A DNA stretch of 64,000 bases, from the NCBI GenBank assembly GCA_044228795.1, contig JBGAUE010000009.1, positions 62,001-126,000 of the forward strand, written 5' to 3'. Source of the DNA: M0108 sp044228795. GTDB taxonomy: Bacteria; Pseudomonadota; Gammaproteobacteria; Chromatiales; Chromatiaceae. Below, piece after piece: positions 7,086 through 16,060 of this stretch (its first letter is position 1; each line of letters begins with the position of its first letter). The notes beneath the pieces were generated by a model, which worked only from the letters and a program-made list of their open reading frames with translations, was not told where the DNA came from and did no database searches. A program made the position numbers and the translations under genes.

Positions 7086-9899
7086 ATGGTCACAAATCTG
7101 CTCAAAAAAGTCTTCGGCAGCCGCAATGATCGGCTTGTGAAGAAGATGTCCAAGACGGTCACGGAGATTACCGCCCTGGAGCCGGCGGTTGAAAAACTTT
7201 CCGACGAGGATTTGCGGGCCAAGACCGACGAGTTCCGGAGCCGATTGGCGGCGGGTGACAACCTTGAGACCCTGATGGGAGAGGCCTTCGCCGTTGCGCG
7301 GGAGGCAGGACGGCGGGTGCTGGGCATGCGCCACTTCGACGTCCAGATGATCGGCGGCATGGTTCTTAATGACGGACGTATTGCCGAGATGCGCACCGGC
7401 GAGGGTAAAACCCTGGTGGCCACCCTGGCCGCTTATCTCAATGCCTTACCTGCCAAGGGGGTGCATGTGGTCACGGTCAATGACTACCTCGCCCGTCGCG
7501 ACGCCGTCTGGATGGGACGAATCTATAACTTTCTGGGGCTGTCGGTTGGCGTCATCAATTCTTCGGGCGGTATGGGCCCGGACGCCGCTTCCTATGTTTT
7601 GGATCTCGATTACGAACCGACCCCTGGCCAGGGCTACCGGTATTTGCGCGGCGTCACCCGTCGCGAGGCCTATGCCGCTGATATTACTTACGGCACCAAC
7701 AACGAGTTCGGCTTCGATTATCTGCGCGACAACATGGCCTTCACGCCTGAGCAACGAGTCCAGCGCGATCCCTTTTTCGCCATCGTGGATGAGGTTGACT
7801 CTATCCTCATTGATGAGGCTCGGACCCCGCTCATCATCTCTGGGCCCTCCGAGGGTAATACGGACCTCTACAAAAAAATCGATGTCATCATCCCGCGCCT
7901 GATTCGTCAGGACCCGTTCACCAACGAGGAGGGCAAGCCGGACTTTGGACCCGGTGACTTCTCGGTGGACGAGAAGGCTCGCCAGGCCTTCCTGAGCGAG
8001 GAGGGCCATCAGCATGTGGAGGAAATGTTGTCGGAAATGGGCCTGCTTGGCGAGGGTGAGAGCCTCTATGATCCGGCCAACATCGCCCTCATGCATCATG
8101 TCTACGCCGCCCTGCGTGCCCATGTCCTTTTCCAGAAGAACGTCGAATACATCGTTCGCGACGAACAGATCATTATCGTTGACGAGTTCACCGGTCGCAC
8201 CATGCCCGGACGACGCTGGTCCGAGGGCCTGCATCAGGCGGTGGAGGCCAAGGAGGGGGTACCTATCCAGCAGGAAAATCAGACGCTCGCCTCCATCACC
8301 TTCCAGAATCTCTTCCGCCTCTACCCCAAGCTGGCGGGTATGACCGGTACCGCCGATACCGAGGCCTACGAATTCCAGCAGATTTACGGACTGGAGGTGG
8401 TGGTTATCCCCACCAATCAGCCCATGATCCGCGATGACCGCGGCGATTTGGTCTACCTCACCGCCCAGGAGAAGTACCAGGCCATCATTGAGGATATCCG
8501 CGACTGTGTGAAGAGTGGTCAGCCGGCCCTGGTCGGCACCGCCTCCATCGAGACCTCGGAACTCATCTCCGGTCTCCTCATGAAGGAGAAGATCCCTCAT
8601 GAGGTTCTGAACGCCAAGCAGCATGAGCGCGAGGCAGGCATCATTGCTCAGGCCGGCCGGCCGGGGGCCGTGACCATCGCTACAAACATGGCGGGCCGTG
8701 GCACGGACATCGTGCTGGGTGGCAGCCTGGATGCCGAGTTGGAAGAAATCCGGGACGAGGCCCAGCGTCAGGCGGCCCGGGAGGCCTGGAAGGTGCGCCA
8801 CGCCCAGGTCCTGGCTGCGGGGGGGCTGCACGTCGTTGGCACTGAGCGTCACGAATCCCGTCGCATCGATAACCAGCTGCGTGGCCGCTCCGGTCGCCAG
8901 GGCGATCCGGGGTCCAGCCGTTTCTATCTATCCCTGGAAGATAGCCTGATGCGCATCTTTGCCTCCGAGAAGGTCGGCAGCATGATGCAGAAACTCGGCA
9001 TGCAGGAGGGCGAGGCCATCGAGCATCCCTGGGTGACCAAGGCCATCGAGAACGCCCAACGCAAGGTCGAGGGCCGGAACTTCGATATTCGCAAGCAGTT
9101 GCTGGAGTTTGATGACGTCGCCAATGACCAGCGCAAGGTCATCTATCAGCAAAGACGCGAGTTGATGGATGCCCAGGACGTCTCCGATACCGTCGCCGTC
9201 TGGCGAGCCGATGTCCTGGGCGCCCTCCTGGATCGTCATATCCCGCCCCAGAGCCTGGAGGAGCAATGGGATTTGCCTGGCGCAGAAAGGGCCTTGACGG
9301 ATCTCGTCGGCGGCGATTGGCCCCTGCGCCAATGGCTGGAAAGCGATGATGCCCTGCACGAGGAGACCTTGCGTCAACGCGTTCTGGATGAGCTGGCGGG
9401 GCGCTACGCCGACAAGGAACGGACAGTCGGACCTGAGATCATGCACCAGGTTGAGAAGGCCGTCATGATCCAGACCCTGGATACCCAGTGGAAGGACCAC
9501 CTCGCTGCCATGGACTATTTGCGCCAGGGTATTCACCTGCGCGGCTATGCCCAGAAAAATCCCAAGCAGGAATACAAACGCGAGGCCTTCGAGATGTTCT
9601 CCGCCATGCTGGATAGCATCAAATTGGAGGTGGTGGGTACTCTGTCGCGGCTCCAACTGGCCACCGAGGGCGGGCCTGTCCCCCAGCCACCCCGCCCGGT
9701 TCCCGAACGCCAGTTCGAATTCAAACATGAGGAATTCCATGGTCTCGACGCCCCCGAGGAGCCAGCCGAAGCCGAACCCGGCAGGCGGCGTGAGCATGAG
9801 CGACCCTATGTGCGCGAGGATCGCAAGGTTGGCCGGAATGAGCCCTGTCCCTGCGGTTCCGGGAAGAAATTCAAACACTGCCACGGCAAAGCGAATTGA
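7086..9899 (+). CDS. secA: Preprotein translocase ATPase SecA
   Basis: Motor ATPase of the Sec export pathway, acting at the membrane with SecYEG. 937 residues from the ATG at 7086, which gives the family-typical N-terminus MVTNLLKKVFGSRNDR; a GTG 66 bases upstream is rejected for that reason. Seen: Walker A MRTGEGKTLVA, DEAD-like box IVDEVDSILIDEA, nucleotide-binding fold 2 with GRGTDIVLGG and RGRSGRQGD, and the C-terminal zinc/SecB-binding motif CPCGSGKKFKHCHG. Confidence 0.98.
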   Translation: MVTNLLKKVFGSRNDRLVKKMSKTVTEITALEPAVEKLSDEDLRAKTDEFRSRLAAGDNLETLMGEAFAVAREAGRRVLGMRHFDVQMIGGMVLNDGRIAEMRTGEGKTLVATLAAYLNALPAKGVHVVTVNDYLARRDAVWMGRIYNFLGLSVGVINSSGGMGPDAASYVLDLDYEPTPGQGYRYLRGVTRREAYAADITYGTNNEFGFDYLRDNMAFTPEQRVQRDPFFAIVDEVDSILIDEARTPLIISGPSEGNTDLYKKIDVIIPRLIRQDPFTNEEGKPDFGPGDFSVDEKARQAFLSEEGHQHVEEMLSEMGLLGEGESLYDPANIALMHHVYAALRAHVLFQKNVEYIVRDEQIIIVDEFTGRTMPGRRWSEGLHQAVEAKEGVPIQQENQTLASITFQNLFRLYPKLAGMTGTADTEAYEFQQIYGLEVVVIPTNQPMIRDDRGDLVYLTAQEKYQAIIEDIRDCVKSGQPALVGTASIETSELISGLLMKEKIPHEVLNAKQHEREAGIIAQAGRPGAVTIATNMAGRGTDIVLGGSLDAELEEIRDEAQRQAAREAWKVRHAQVLAAGGLHVVGTERHESRRIDNQLRGRSGRQGDPGSSRFYLSLEDSLMRIFASEKVGSMMQKLGMQEGEAIEHPWVTKAIENAQRKVEGRNFDIRKQLLEFDDVANDQRKVIYQQRRELMDAQDVSDTVAVWRADVLGALLDRHIPPQSLEEQWDLPGAERALTDLVGGDWPLRQWLESDDALHEETLRQRVLDELAGRYADKERTVGPEIMHQVEKAVMIQTLDTQWKDHLAAMDYLRQGIHLRGYAQKNPKQEYKREAFEMFSAMLDSIKLEVVGTLSRLQLATEGGPVPQPPRPVPERQFEFKHEEFHGLDAPEEPAEAEPGRRREHERPYVREDRKVGRNEPCPCGSGKKFKHCHGKAN

Positions 9900-10005
9900 G
9901 CCCGACGTATCCGCATTCAGCTAGCGCCGTCCCGCCTTGGAAGGGGCGGCAGGTGCTGCCGAGGACGATGAAGGGTAAGGTTTATGGGGCGGGTAGGTGG
10001 CAGCG

Positions 10006-11217
10006 ATGAGCGAAGAGGAGATCCCCTTTGCCAGCGTCCCGGGGGTGCGATTGGCGGCGGTGGCCGCCAGCATTCGCTATCAGAACCGCAACGACGTCTG
10101 TCTTCTGGAACTGGCACCTGGCAGCCAATGCGCCGCCGTCTTCACCCGCAATGCCTTCTGTGCCGCCCCCGTAACTCTGGCGCGCCGGCATCTGGCGGCA
10201 ACCGCACCTCGCTATCTCCTGATCAATTCTGGCAACGCCAATGCAGGAACCGGTCACCAGGGCCTGGCCGATGCCGAGGCCAGTTGCACGGCCCTTGCTA
10301 ATCTGGCGGGCTGTAGCGCGGAGGCGGTGCTGCCCTTTTCGACCGGCGTGATTGGCGAACCCCTGCCCGTCGATCGCCTCACGGTGGCCTTGCCACCCGC
10401 GCTGGCGAACCTGGATGCGGAGGCCTGGCCCCTGGCCGCGCGCGCCATCATGACCACGGATACCCGACCCAAGTTGGCCTCGCGCAGCTTCGTCATCGCC
10501 GGACGGAGGGCCGTGGTAACCGGTATCGCCAAGGGCTCGGGCATGATCCGCCCCGACATGGCGACCATGCTCGCCTTTCTGGCGACCGATGTGGCGGTAG
10601 AACGGGGGCTTTTGCAGGCCTGTCTGGCGGAGGCGGTGGAGGCCTCCTTCAACGCGATCACGGTCGATGGCGACACCTCCACCAATGACGCCTGCGTTCT
10701 CGTCGCCACGGGTGCCCTGGGCAATATCCCCATAGCTGAGGCGGGCTCGGAGGACCATAGGGCCTTGTGTTACGCGTTGGGTGACTTGTGCCAGGAGCTG
10801 GCTACTGCCATCGTCCGCGATGGGGAGGGTGCGACCAAGCTGGTGACCCTGGTGGTAGCAGAGGCCATCGATCGGGGGGAGGCCCGACGCGTGGCCGACA
10901 CCATCGCGCATTCGCCCCTGGTTAAGACCGCGCTCTTTGCCTCGGATCCCAACTGGGGCCGCATCCTCGCCGCCGTGGGCCGATCTGGTCTGGAGGATCT
11001 CGACATCGACCGGGTGCGCATCTGGCTCGGGGATACCCTGATTGTCCGCGACGGCGGTCGGGATCCCAGCTACACAGAGGATGCGGGTCGAGAGGCCATG
11101 GCAGGCCGCGAGATTGGCATTCGCGTCGCTCTAGGCCGGGGACTGGCCAGCACCCAGATCCTGACCTGCGACCTCTCCTACGATTACGTCAAGATCAACG
11201 CCGAATATCGGACCTGA
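10006..11217 (+). CDS. argJ: Glutamate N-acetyltransferase / amino-acid acetyltransferase ArgJ
   Basis: Bifunctional ornithine acetyltransferase that recycles the acetyl group in cyclic arginine synthesis. About 403 residues. It is made as a proenzyme cleaved at an Ala-Thr bond; the site is seen as KGSGMIRPDMATMLAF, with the threonine nucleophile in ATML. Other family blocks: NSGNANAGTG and DPNWGRILAAVG. The ATG at 10006, six bases after a GGGTAGGTGG ribosome site, is preferred to the GTG at 9997. Follows secA, as in related genomes, and is convergent with hisE. Confidence 0.95.
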   Translation: MSEEEIPFASVPGVRLAAVAASIRYQNRNDVCLLELAPGSQCAAVFTRNAFCAAPVTLARRHLAATAPRYLLINSGNANAGTGHQGLADAEASCTALANLAGCSAEAVLPFSTGVIGEPLPVDRLTVALPPALANLDAEAWPLAARAIMTTDTRPKLASRSFVIAGRRAVVTGIAKGSGMIRPDMATMLAFLATDVAVERGLLQACLAEAVEASFNAITVDGDTSTNDACVLVATGALGNIPIAEAGSEDHRALCYALGDLCQELATAIVRDGEGATKLVTLVVAEAIDRGEARRVADTIAHSPLVKTALFASDPNWGRILAAVGRSGLEDLDIDRVRIWLGDTLIVRDGGRDPSYTEDAGREAMAGREIGIRVALGRGLASTQILTCDLSYDYVKINAEYRT

Positions 11218-11218
11218 A

Positions 11219-11243
11219 CCGCCCCGAATGGGGCTCGGTTTTC
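11219..11243 (+). terminator. Probable terminator after argJ
   Basis: GCCCC-GAAT-GGGGC stem-loop (11221-11234), extendable by flanking pairs and followed by TCGGTTTTCC, between the convergent argJ and hisE stops. Confidence 0.45.
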
Positions 11244-11246
11244 CGG

Positions 11247-11561
11247 CTAGGTCCGTGATGCCTTCTCCGCTATCCCCGACAACCCGAAACGCCGGTCGAG
11301 TTCCGCAAGGACCTGGTCCGGGCCCAGTCCTTGCTGCGCCAGCAGCACCAGGCAGTGAAACCAGAGGTCGGCAACCTCGGCGGTGATGCGGGCCGGATCG
11401 CCATCCTTGGCCGCCATGACCGTCTCAGTCGCCTCCTCGCCAATCTTCTTGAGGATGGCGTCCAGGCCTTTGGCGTAGAGGCGGGCGACGTAGGAGCTGT
11501 CCGGCTCGGCCTGCTTACGCTCCTCCAAAACCTGGGCCAGGCGTGCAAGGATGTCGCTCAT
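11247..11561 (-). CDS. hisE: Phosphoribosyl-ATP pyrophosphatase
   Basis: Second step of histidine synthesis, hydrolysing PR-ATP to PR-AMP. 104 residues, all-alpha MazG-like fold. Seen: KKIGEEATETVMAAKDGD, carrying the metal-binding acidic residues, and EVADLWFHCLVLLAQQGL. Last gene of the reverse-strand operon, three bases after hisI, so probably translationally coupled. Confidence 0.95.
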   Translation of the reverse strand: MSDILARLAQVLEERKQAEPDSSYVARLYAKGLDAILKKIGEEATETVMAAKDGDPARITAEVADLWFHCLVLLAQQGLGPDQVLAELDRRFGLSGIAEKASRT

Positions 11562-11564
11562 GGG

Positions 11565-11954
11565 CTAAGGGCCATAGATGGCCTTGGGGTCCTTGAGCAC
11601 GGGCTCGGTCACCGCCCAGACACCATCCCGCAACTCGCGGTAGAAGCAGTTGTGGCGGCCGGTGTGGCAGGCAATGCCGCCCTTCTGTTCCACCTCCAGC
11701 AGGATGACGTCGGCGTCACAATCCAGGCGCAGGGCCTTGACGATCTGCTCGTGGCCGGAGGATTCCCCCTTGTGCCAAAGTTTCCCCCGGGAGCGGGACC
11801 AATAGACGGCATGGCCGCTGGCCTGGGTCTCCGCCAGGGCCTCCTGGTTCATCCAGGCCATCATGAGAATCTTGCCGGTGCCGGTCTCTTGGGCGATGGC
11901 TGGAATCAGACCCTGGTCGTTCCATTTGATGGCGTCAAGCCATTCTGTTGTCAT
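11565..11954 (-). CDS. hisI: Phosphoribosyl-AMP cyclohydrolase
   Basis: Third step of histidine synthesis, a zinc enzyme that opens the purine ring of PR-AMP. 129 residues, a stand-alone HisI unfused to HisE. Seen: MMAWMNQEALAETQ, the SRGKLWHKGESSGH block and the zinc-binding CHTGRHNCFYR. It follows hisA after a 56-base gap; in many relatives hisF occupies that place. Confidence 0.96.
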   Translation of the reverse strand: MTTEWLDAIKWNDQGLIPAIAQETGTGKILMMAWMNQEALAETQASGHAVYWSRSRGKLWHKGESSGHEQIVKALRLDCDADVILLEVEQKGGIACHTGRHNCFYRELRDGVWAVTEPVLKDPKAIYGP

Positions 11955-12010
11955 GGCGAATACCGATGGGAGTTAAATGAGGTTGTCCGGAAGCCTAAGG
12001 AATACAGGGG

Positions 12011-12751
12011 TTAGCTGCCGGTCAGGGCGTCAGCAAGGCGCTGGCCTTCGGCAAAGTCCAGGGTACCTTCGTAGATGGCCCGGCCGGTGATGGCGGCGCT
12101 GATACCGCTGGTGGCCACGGCACAGAGGGCGCGAATGTCATCCAGGTTGGTGATACCCCCGGAGGCGATGACCGGGATGCGGATGGCCTCGGCCAGGGCG
12201 CGAGTGGCGGTCACGTTGGGTCCGGTCATCATGCCGTCCCGGCCGATGTCGGTATAGACGATGGCGCTGACGCCATCGCCCTCGAAGCGCGCCGCCAGTT
12301 CCTCCACCCGATGCTCGGTGATCTCGGCCCAGCCCTTGATGGCGACCTGACCCTCCCGGGCGTCCAGACCGACGATGACGTGGCCGGGAAAGGCTAGGCA
12401 GGCGCGGGTGACGAAGGCTGGGTCCTTGACCGCCTGAGTGCCGATGATGCAATAGCTCACTCCGGCCTCCAGGTAGGCGGCCATGGTGGCCTCGTCACGG
12501 ATGCCACCCCCAACCTGGATGGGTAGGTCCGGATAGGAGGCGGCGATGGCGCGGATGGCCTGGCCATTGACCGGCTCGCCGGCAAAGGCACCGTTGAGGT
12601 CAACCAGGTGCAGGCGCCGGGCGCCGGCGGCCACCCAACGACCGGCCATCTGGACGGGATCGTCGGAGAAGATGGTCTCGTCTTCCATACGGCCCTGGCG
12701 CAGACGCACACAGCGACCATCCTTGAGGTCGATGGCGGGGATCAGGAGCAA
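12011..12751 (-). CDS. hisA: ProFAR isomerase HisA
   Basis: Phosphoribosylformimino-5-aminoimidazole carboxamide ribotide isomerase of the histidine pathway, a TIM barrel. 246 residues. Seen: LIPAIDLKDGRCVRLRQG with the N-terminal catalytic Asp, LPIQVGGGIRD with the first phosphate site, and the second half VIASGGITNLDDI. Lies 38 bases downstream of hisB with no hisH between them. Confidence 0.96.
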   Translation of the reverse strand: MLLIPAIDLKDGRCVRLRQGRMEDETIFSDDPVQMAGRWVAAGARRLHLVDLNGAFAGEPVNGQAIRAIAASYPDLPIQVGGGIRDEATMAAYLEAGVSYCIIGTQAVKDPAFVTRACLAFPGHVIVGLDAREGQVAIKGWAEITEHRVEELAARFEGDGVSAIVYTDIGRDGMMTGPNVTATRALAEAIRIPVIASGGITNLDDIRALCAVATSGISAAITGRAIYEGTLDFAEGQRLADALTGS

Positions 12752-12789
12752 AGCGTGTTACCTCTTGGCGGGTGCTGGTCGCGGGGACC

Positions 12790-13395
12790 TCACAGCAACC
12801 CCTTGGTGGAGGGGGTGAAGCCGCTCATGCGCAGGTCCGGTTCCAGGGCCATGCGCAAGGCGCGGCCGAAGGCCTTGAAGACGGTTTCGGCCTGGTGGTG
12901 GGCATTGGTGCCATGCAGGTTGTCGATGTGCAGGGTCAGGGCGGCGTGGTTGACGAGGCCCTGGAAGAATTCCTGGAACAGGTCCACGTCGAAGGCGCCG
13001 ATCATGGCGCGGCTGAACGGGACGCGATAACTCAAGCCAGGACGGCCGGAGAGATCCACTACCACCCGGGAGAGCGCCTCGTCTAGGGGCACATAGGCAT
13101 GGCCGTAGCGGCGGATGCCCTTCTTGTCGCCCACCGCGCGGGCCAGGGCTTGACCGAGGGTGATGCCAATGTCCTCCGCCGTGTGGTGGGCGTCGATGTG
13201 CAGGTCGCCCTCGGCCTCGATTTCCAGATCCATGAGGCCGTGGCGCGCCACCTGGTCGAGCATGTGCTCTAGAAAGGGCAGGCCCGTCTTAAACTTGGAC
13301 AAGCCAGTTCCATCCAGATCGATACTGACCCGGATGTAGGTTTCCAGGGTATTTCGTTCCACGAGGGCGCGGCGGGCAGGAATGGCTTCTGGCAC
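12790..13395 (-). CDS. hisB: Imidazoleglycerol-phosphate dehydratase
   Basis: Sixth step of histidine synthesis, a Mn-dependent dehydratase. The domain begins ALVERNTLETYIRVS and carries the metal-binding repeats FLEHMLDQVARHG and DLHIDAHHTAEDIG. It is the monofunctional form, without the HisB phosphatase half found in enterics. The reading frame is open to an ATG at 13503, but the GTG at 13395 gives 201 residues, the normal length, and is preferred; no strong ribosome site is visible for either. Confidence 0.93.
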   Translation of the reverse strand: MPEAIPARRALVERNTLETYIRVSIDLDGTGLSKFKTGLPFLEHMLDQVARHGLMDLEIEAEGDLHIDAHHTAEDIGITLGQALARAVGDKKGIRRYGHAYVPLDEALSRVVVDLSGRPGLSYRVPFSRAMIGAFDVDLFQEFFQGLVNHAALTLHIDNLHGTNAHHQAETVFKAFGRALRMALEPDLRMSGFTPSTKGLL

Positions 13396-13519
13396 GGGCT
13401 TCTGTTGGCAAGGCGGTATCAAGGAAAGCCTATTAAACCATAGGAGGGAGGGATCAGGCTCTTCCATCGCTGGCGCTGGGGCCCGGAGTGGCACTTTGCC
13501 CATATTCGACCAAGAGAAA

Positions 13520-13957
13520 TCAGGTTTCCAGCCAAAAAGTCACGGGGCCGTCGTTGACCAGGCTCACTTGCATGTCGGCGCCAAATAGACCCGTTTCAAC
13601 CGGCGAGTGGCGGGCACGGGCCGTCTCCAGGAGTAGATCGAAGAGGCGGCGGCCCTCCTCCGGGGGCGCGGCAGCGGTGAAACTGGCGCGGGTACCCTTG
13701 CGGGTGTCCGCCGCCAGGGTGAACTGAGGGACCAGCAGCAGGCCTCCACCCACCTCTACCAGATTCTGGTTCATGCGGCCTTTGGCGTCCGGAAAGACCC
13801 GATAGCCCAGCAGGCGTTCGAGGAGGCGCTCAGCCCGACGGGCGTCATCCCCCTGCTGGACCCCGACCAGTACCAGCAGCCCGCGGTCGATCGCCGCCAC
13901 CCTCTCGTTGGCGACCTCGACGCGCGCCTCGGTCACGCGTTGCAACAGTCCAATCAT
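13520..13957 (-). CDS. dtd: D-aminoacyl-tRNA deacylase
   Basis: Proofreading enzyme that removes D-amino acids, and glycine from tRNA-Ala, from mischarged tRNAs. 145 residues. Seen: N-terminal MIGLLQRVTEARV, the central FTLAADTRKGTRASF block and the Gly-cisPro motif region NDGPVTFWLET. The residue before QFTL is proline where many family members have serine. Lies between pip and hisB on the same strand. Confidence 0.95.
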   Translation of the reverse strand: MIGLLQRVTEARVEVANERVAAIDRGLLVLVGVQQGDDARRAERLLERLLGYRVFPDAKGRMNQNLVEVGGGLLLVPQFTLAADTRKGTRASFTAAAPPEEGRRLFDLLLETARARHSPVETGLFGADMQVSLVNDGPVTFWLET

Positions 13958-14016
13958 AGTTGTCTCAAGCCGGGTTCAGGGTTCTGGAGAGGTGGGCAGA
14001 TGGGGTACAGAGGGTG

Positions 14017-14967
14017 TCAAAGCTGGGCATAGCGGTCAGTAGCTGAGACGAGGGCGGCGCGGATGCCCGCCTCGAAGGCCGAATGCCCCGCATTCGGCAC
14101 CACGACTAGCTCCGAACCTGGCCAGGCCTGGTGTAGCTCCCAGGCGGAGCGCATGGGGCAGATGAGGTCATAACGCCCCTGAACGATGATGCCCGGGATG
14201 AGGTGGAGGCGGTGGGCATCCCGCAGCAGTTGCCTCGGCTCTAGGAAGGCCTGGTTGACGAAATAATGGCACTCGATTCGCGCCAGGGCGAGGGCGAAAT
14301 GAGCCCCAGCAAACTGATTTTGCAGGTCAGGGTTCTCCAGCAAGGTGGCAGTTCGGCCCTCCCAGAGGGACCAGGCCTTAGCGGCGGCGAGGCGGGCTAT
14401 CTCGTTACCCCCGGTGAGTCGCTGGTGATAGGCCTGGAGGAGATCCTGGCGCTCTTCTGACGGAATGGGGGCCAGAAAATCCTGCCACCATTCCGGGAAG
14501 ACCCAATTGGCGCCCTCTTGATAGAACCAGGCAATCTCCTCCGGCCGGCAGAGAAAGACCCCGCGCACAATCAAGGCCGAGACCCGCTCGGGGTGGGTCT
14601 CGGCATAGGCCAGGGCGAGGGTCGAGCCCCAGGAACCCCCAAAGACCAGCCAGGAGGCAATGCCCAAGCGTTCGCGGATGCGCTCCATGTCCCCGACCAG
14701 ATGCCAGGTGCTGTTATTGGCCAACTCCGCATGGGGCCGGGAGCGTCCCGCGCCGCGCTGGTCAAAGAGGATGATTCGGTATAGCTCTGGATCGAAGAAG
14801 CGCCGATGGACCGGATCGCAACCCGCCCCGGGACCGCCATGCAGGAAGACGGCGGGCTTGCCTCGGGGATTACCGCATTCCTCAATGTAGATGTCATGGC
14901 CATCCACCCCCAGCCGCTGGTTGGCGTAGGGTTCGATAGGGGGATAGAGGTCCGGCGGAGTGCGCAT
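14017..14967 (-). CDS. pip: Proline iminopeptidase
   Basis: Alpha/beta-hydrolase (peptidase S33) that releases N-terminal proline from peptides. 316 residues from the ATG at 14967, which gives the family N-terminus RTPPDLYPPIEPY; the frame is open to 15141 but the extra 58 residues are unlike the family. Seen: oxyanion region FLHGGPGAGCDP, nucleophile elbow GGSWGSTLALAYA, acid region GRYDLICP, and the catalytic His in NAGHSAFE. First gene of the pip-dtd-his operon. Confidence 0.93.
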   Translation of the reverse strand: MRTPPDLYPPIEPYANQRLGVDGHDIYIEECGNPRGKPAVFLHGGPGAGCDPVHRRFFDPELYRIILFDQRGAGRSRPHAELANNSTWHLVGDMERIRERLGIASWLVFGGSWGSTLALAYAETHPERVSALIVRGVFLCRPEEIAWFYQEGANWVFPEWWQDFLAPIPSEERQDLLQAYHQRLTGGNEIARLAAAKAWSLWEGRTATLLENPDLQNQFAGAHFALALARIECHYFVNQAFLEPRQLLRDAHRLHLIPGIIVQGRYDLICPMRSAWELHQAWPGSELVVVPNAGHSAFEAGIRAALVSATDRYAQL

Positions 14968-15130
14968 GGTGATAGGCCTGAGAAGTGTTGGGACCAAGGA
15001 TAAGGGGCCGGGATGCAGCTCGCAAGGAATAGGCGTACCGGTGCTCAAGGTCAGACCTGGATGCCATTGGGGTAGGCGCGAGTTAGTATGGGAACCTGAG
15101 TTCAGGCAATGTGGTGGTGAGTATCGGGAT

Positions 15131-15916
15131 ATGGGGGCCATGACAGGGCGGATGAGGCTGGGGCGCCTGGTACCTGGCCCTTGGGCGGGTTACTGGGTAT
15201 TGGCGCTGATTTCGATGCCGCTGTTGGCGGCCACCGCCTTTTCCATCGAGCATCGTGAGACCAGGTTTGATATCTATCGTCTGGAAAAAGGCGAGGAGCA
15301 GGCCCTGCACCTCTTCTGGAAGCGTCCCGATGGCACGCCCTACGTCAGTCTTTACGCCCTGCGCCAGGAACTGGCCGCTCGCGGGGAGCAACTGGTATTC
15401 GCGGTAAACGGTGGCATCTATTCGCGGGAACTGGCGCCCTTGGGCCTTTACATCCAGGATGGCGAAACCCTGGCCCCCCTCAACCGGGGGAGGGGAGGTG
15501 GAAACTTCTTCCTCAAGCCCAACGGAATTTTCTATGTCACCTCCCAGGGTGCCCAGGTGGTTGATACCGACAGTTACCACCCCTCGGATCGGGTTCTCTT
15601 GGCGGTCCAGTCAGGGCCCATGCTCGTTATCAAGGGTGCTCTGCACCCGCGGTTCATCCCGGAATACGAAAGCCGTTATGTGCGCAATGGCGTCGGCGTG
15701 GATAGTGCGGGCCGGGTTGTCTTCGCGATCTCCGATGGCGAAGTCAATTTTCATGACTTTGGCACCTTGTTCAGGGACCGCCTCGATTGCCCCAACGCCC
15801 TTTATCTCGATGGTCAAATCTCCCAGATGTATCTTCCCCAATTGAACCACTACGCCCTGTGGGCCTGGCGACCCCTGGTCTCAATCATTGGACTCACCCG
15901 GCCAGCGGGCGAGTAA
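15131..15916 (+). CDS. Secreted phosphodiester glycosidase (NAGPA/DUF2233) domain protein
   Basis: About 261 residues. An N-terminal hydrophobic segment (YWVLALISMPLLAATAF) is a probable signal peptide, followed by one DUF2233/NAGPA domain. Seen: the block FAVNGGIYSRELAPLGLYI, then FFLKPNGIFYV and LAVQSGPMLV, with the C-terminal ALYLDGQISQMY. The substrate is unknown; the family removes sugar phosphodiesters in other organisms. The start is chosen at 15131 after a GGTGAG site; upstream in-frame codons overlap pip on the other strand. Confidence 0.8.
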   Translation: MGAMTGRMRLGRLVPGPWAGYWVLALISMPLLAATAFSIEHRETRFDIYRLEKGEEQALHLFWKRPDGTPYVSLYALRQELAARGEQLVFAVNGGIYSRELAPLGLYIQDGETLAPLNRGRGGGNFFLKPNGIFYVTSQGAQVVDTDSYHPSDRVLLAVQSGPMLVIKGALHPRFIPEYESRYVRNGVGVDSAGRVVFAISDGEVNFHDFGTLFRDRLDCPNALYLDGQISQMYLPQLNHYALWAWRPLVSIIGLTRPAGE

Positions 15917-16060
15917 GGCCTACCTCGAGAATGGGCGGGCCTGTCCTGGCCTTGCCCATCAGCCCGGGTGACTGTGGCGTTGGCGGACTTGGAGAATTCG
16001 GTCCGGCTTGCCATACTGGACCTACCTCTTTCCTCTCTTCAGACCGAGGCACTGCCTGGC

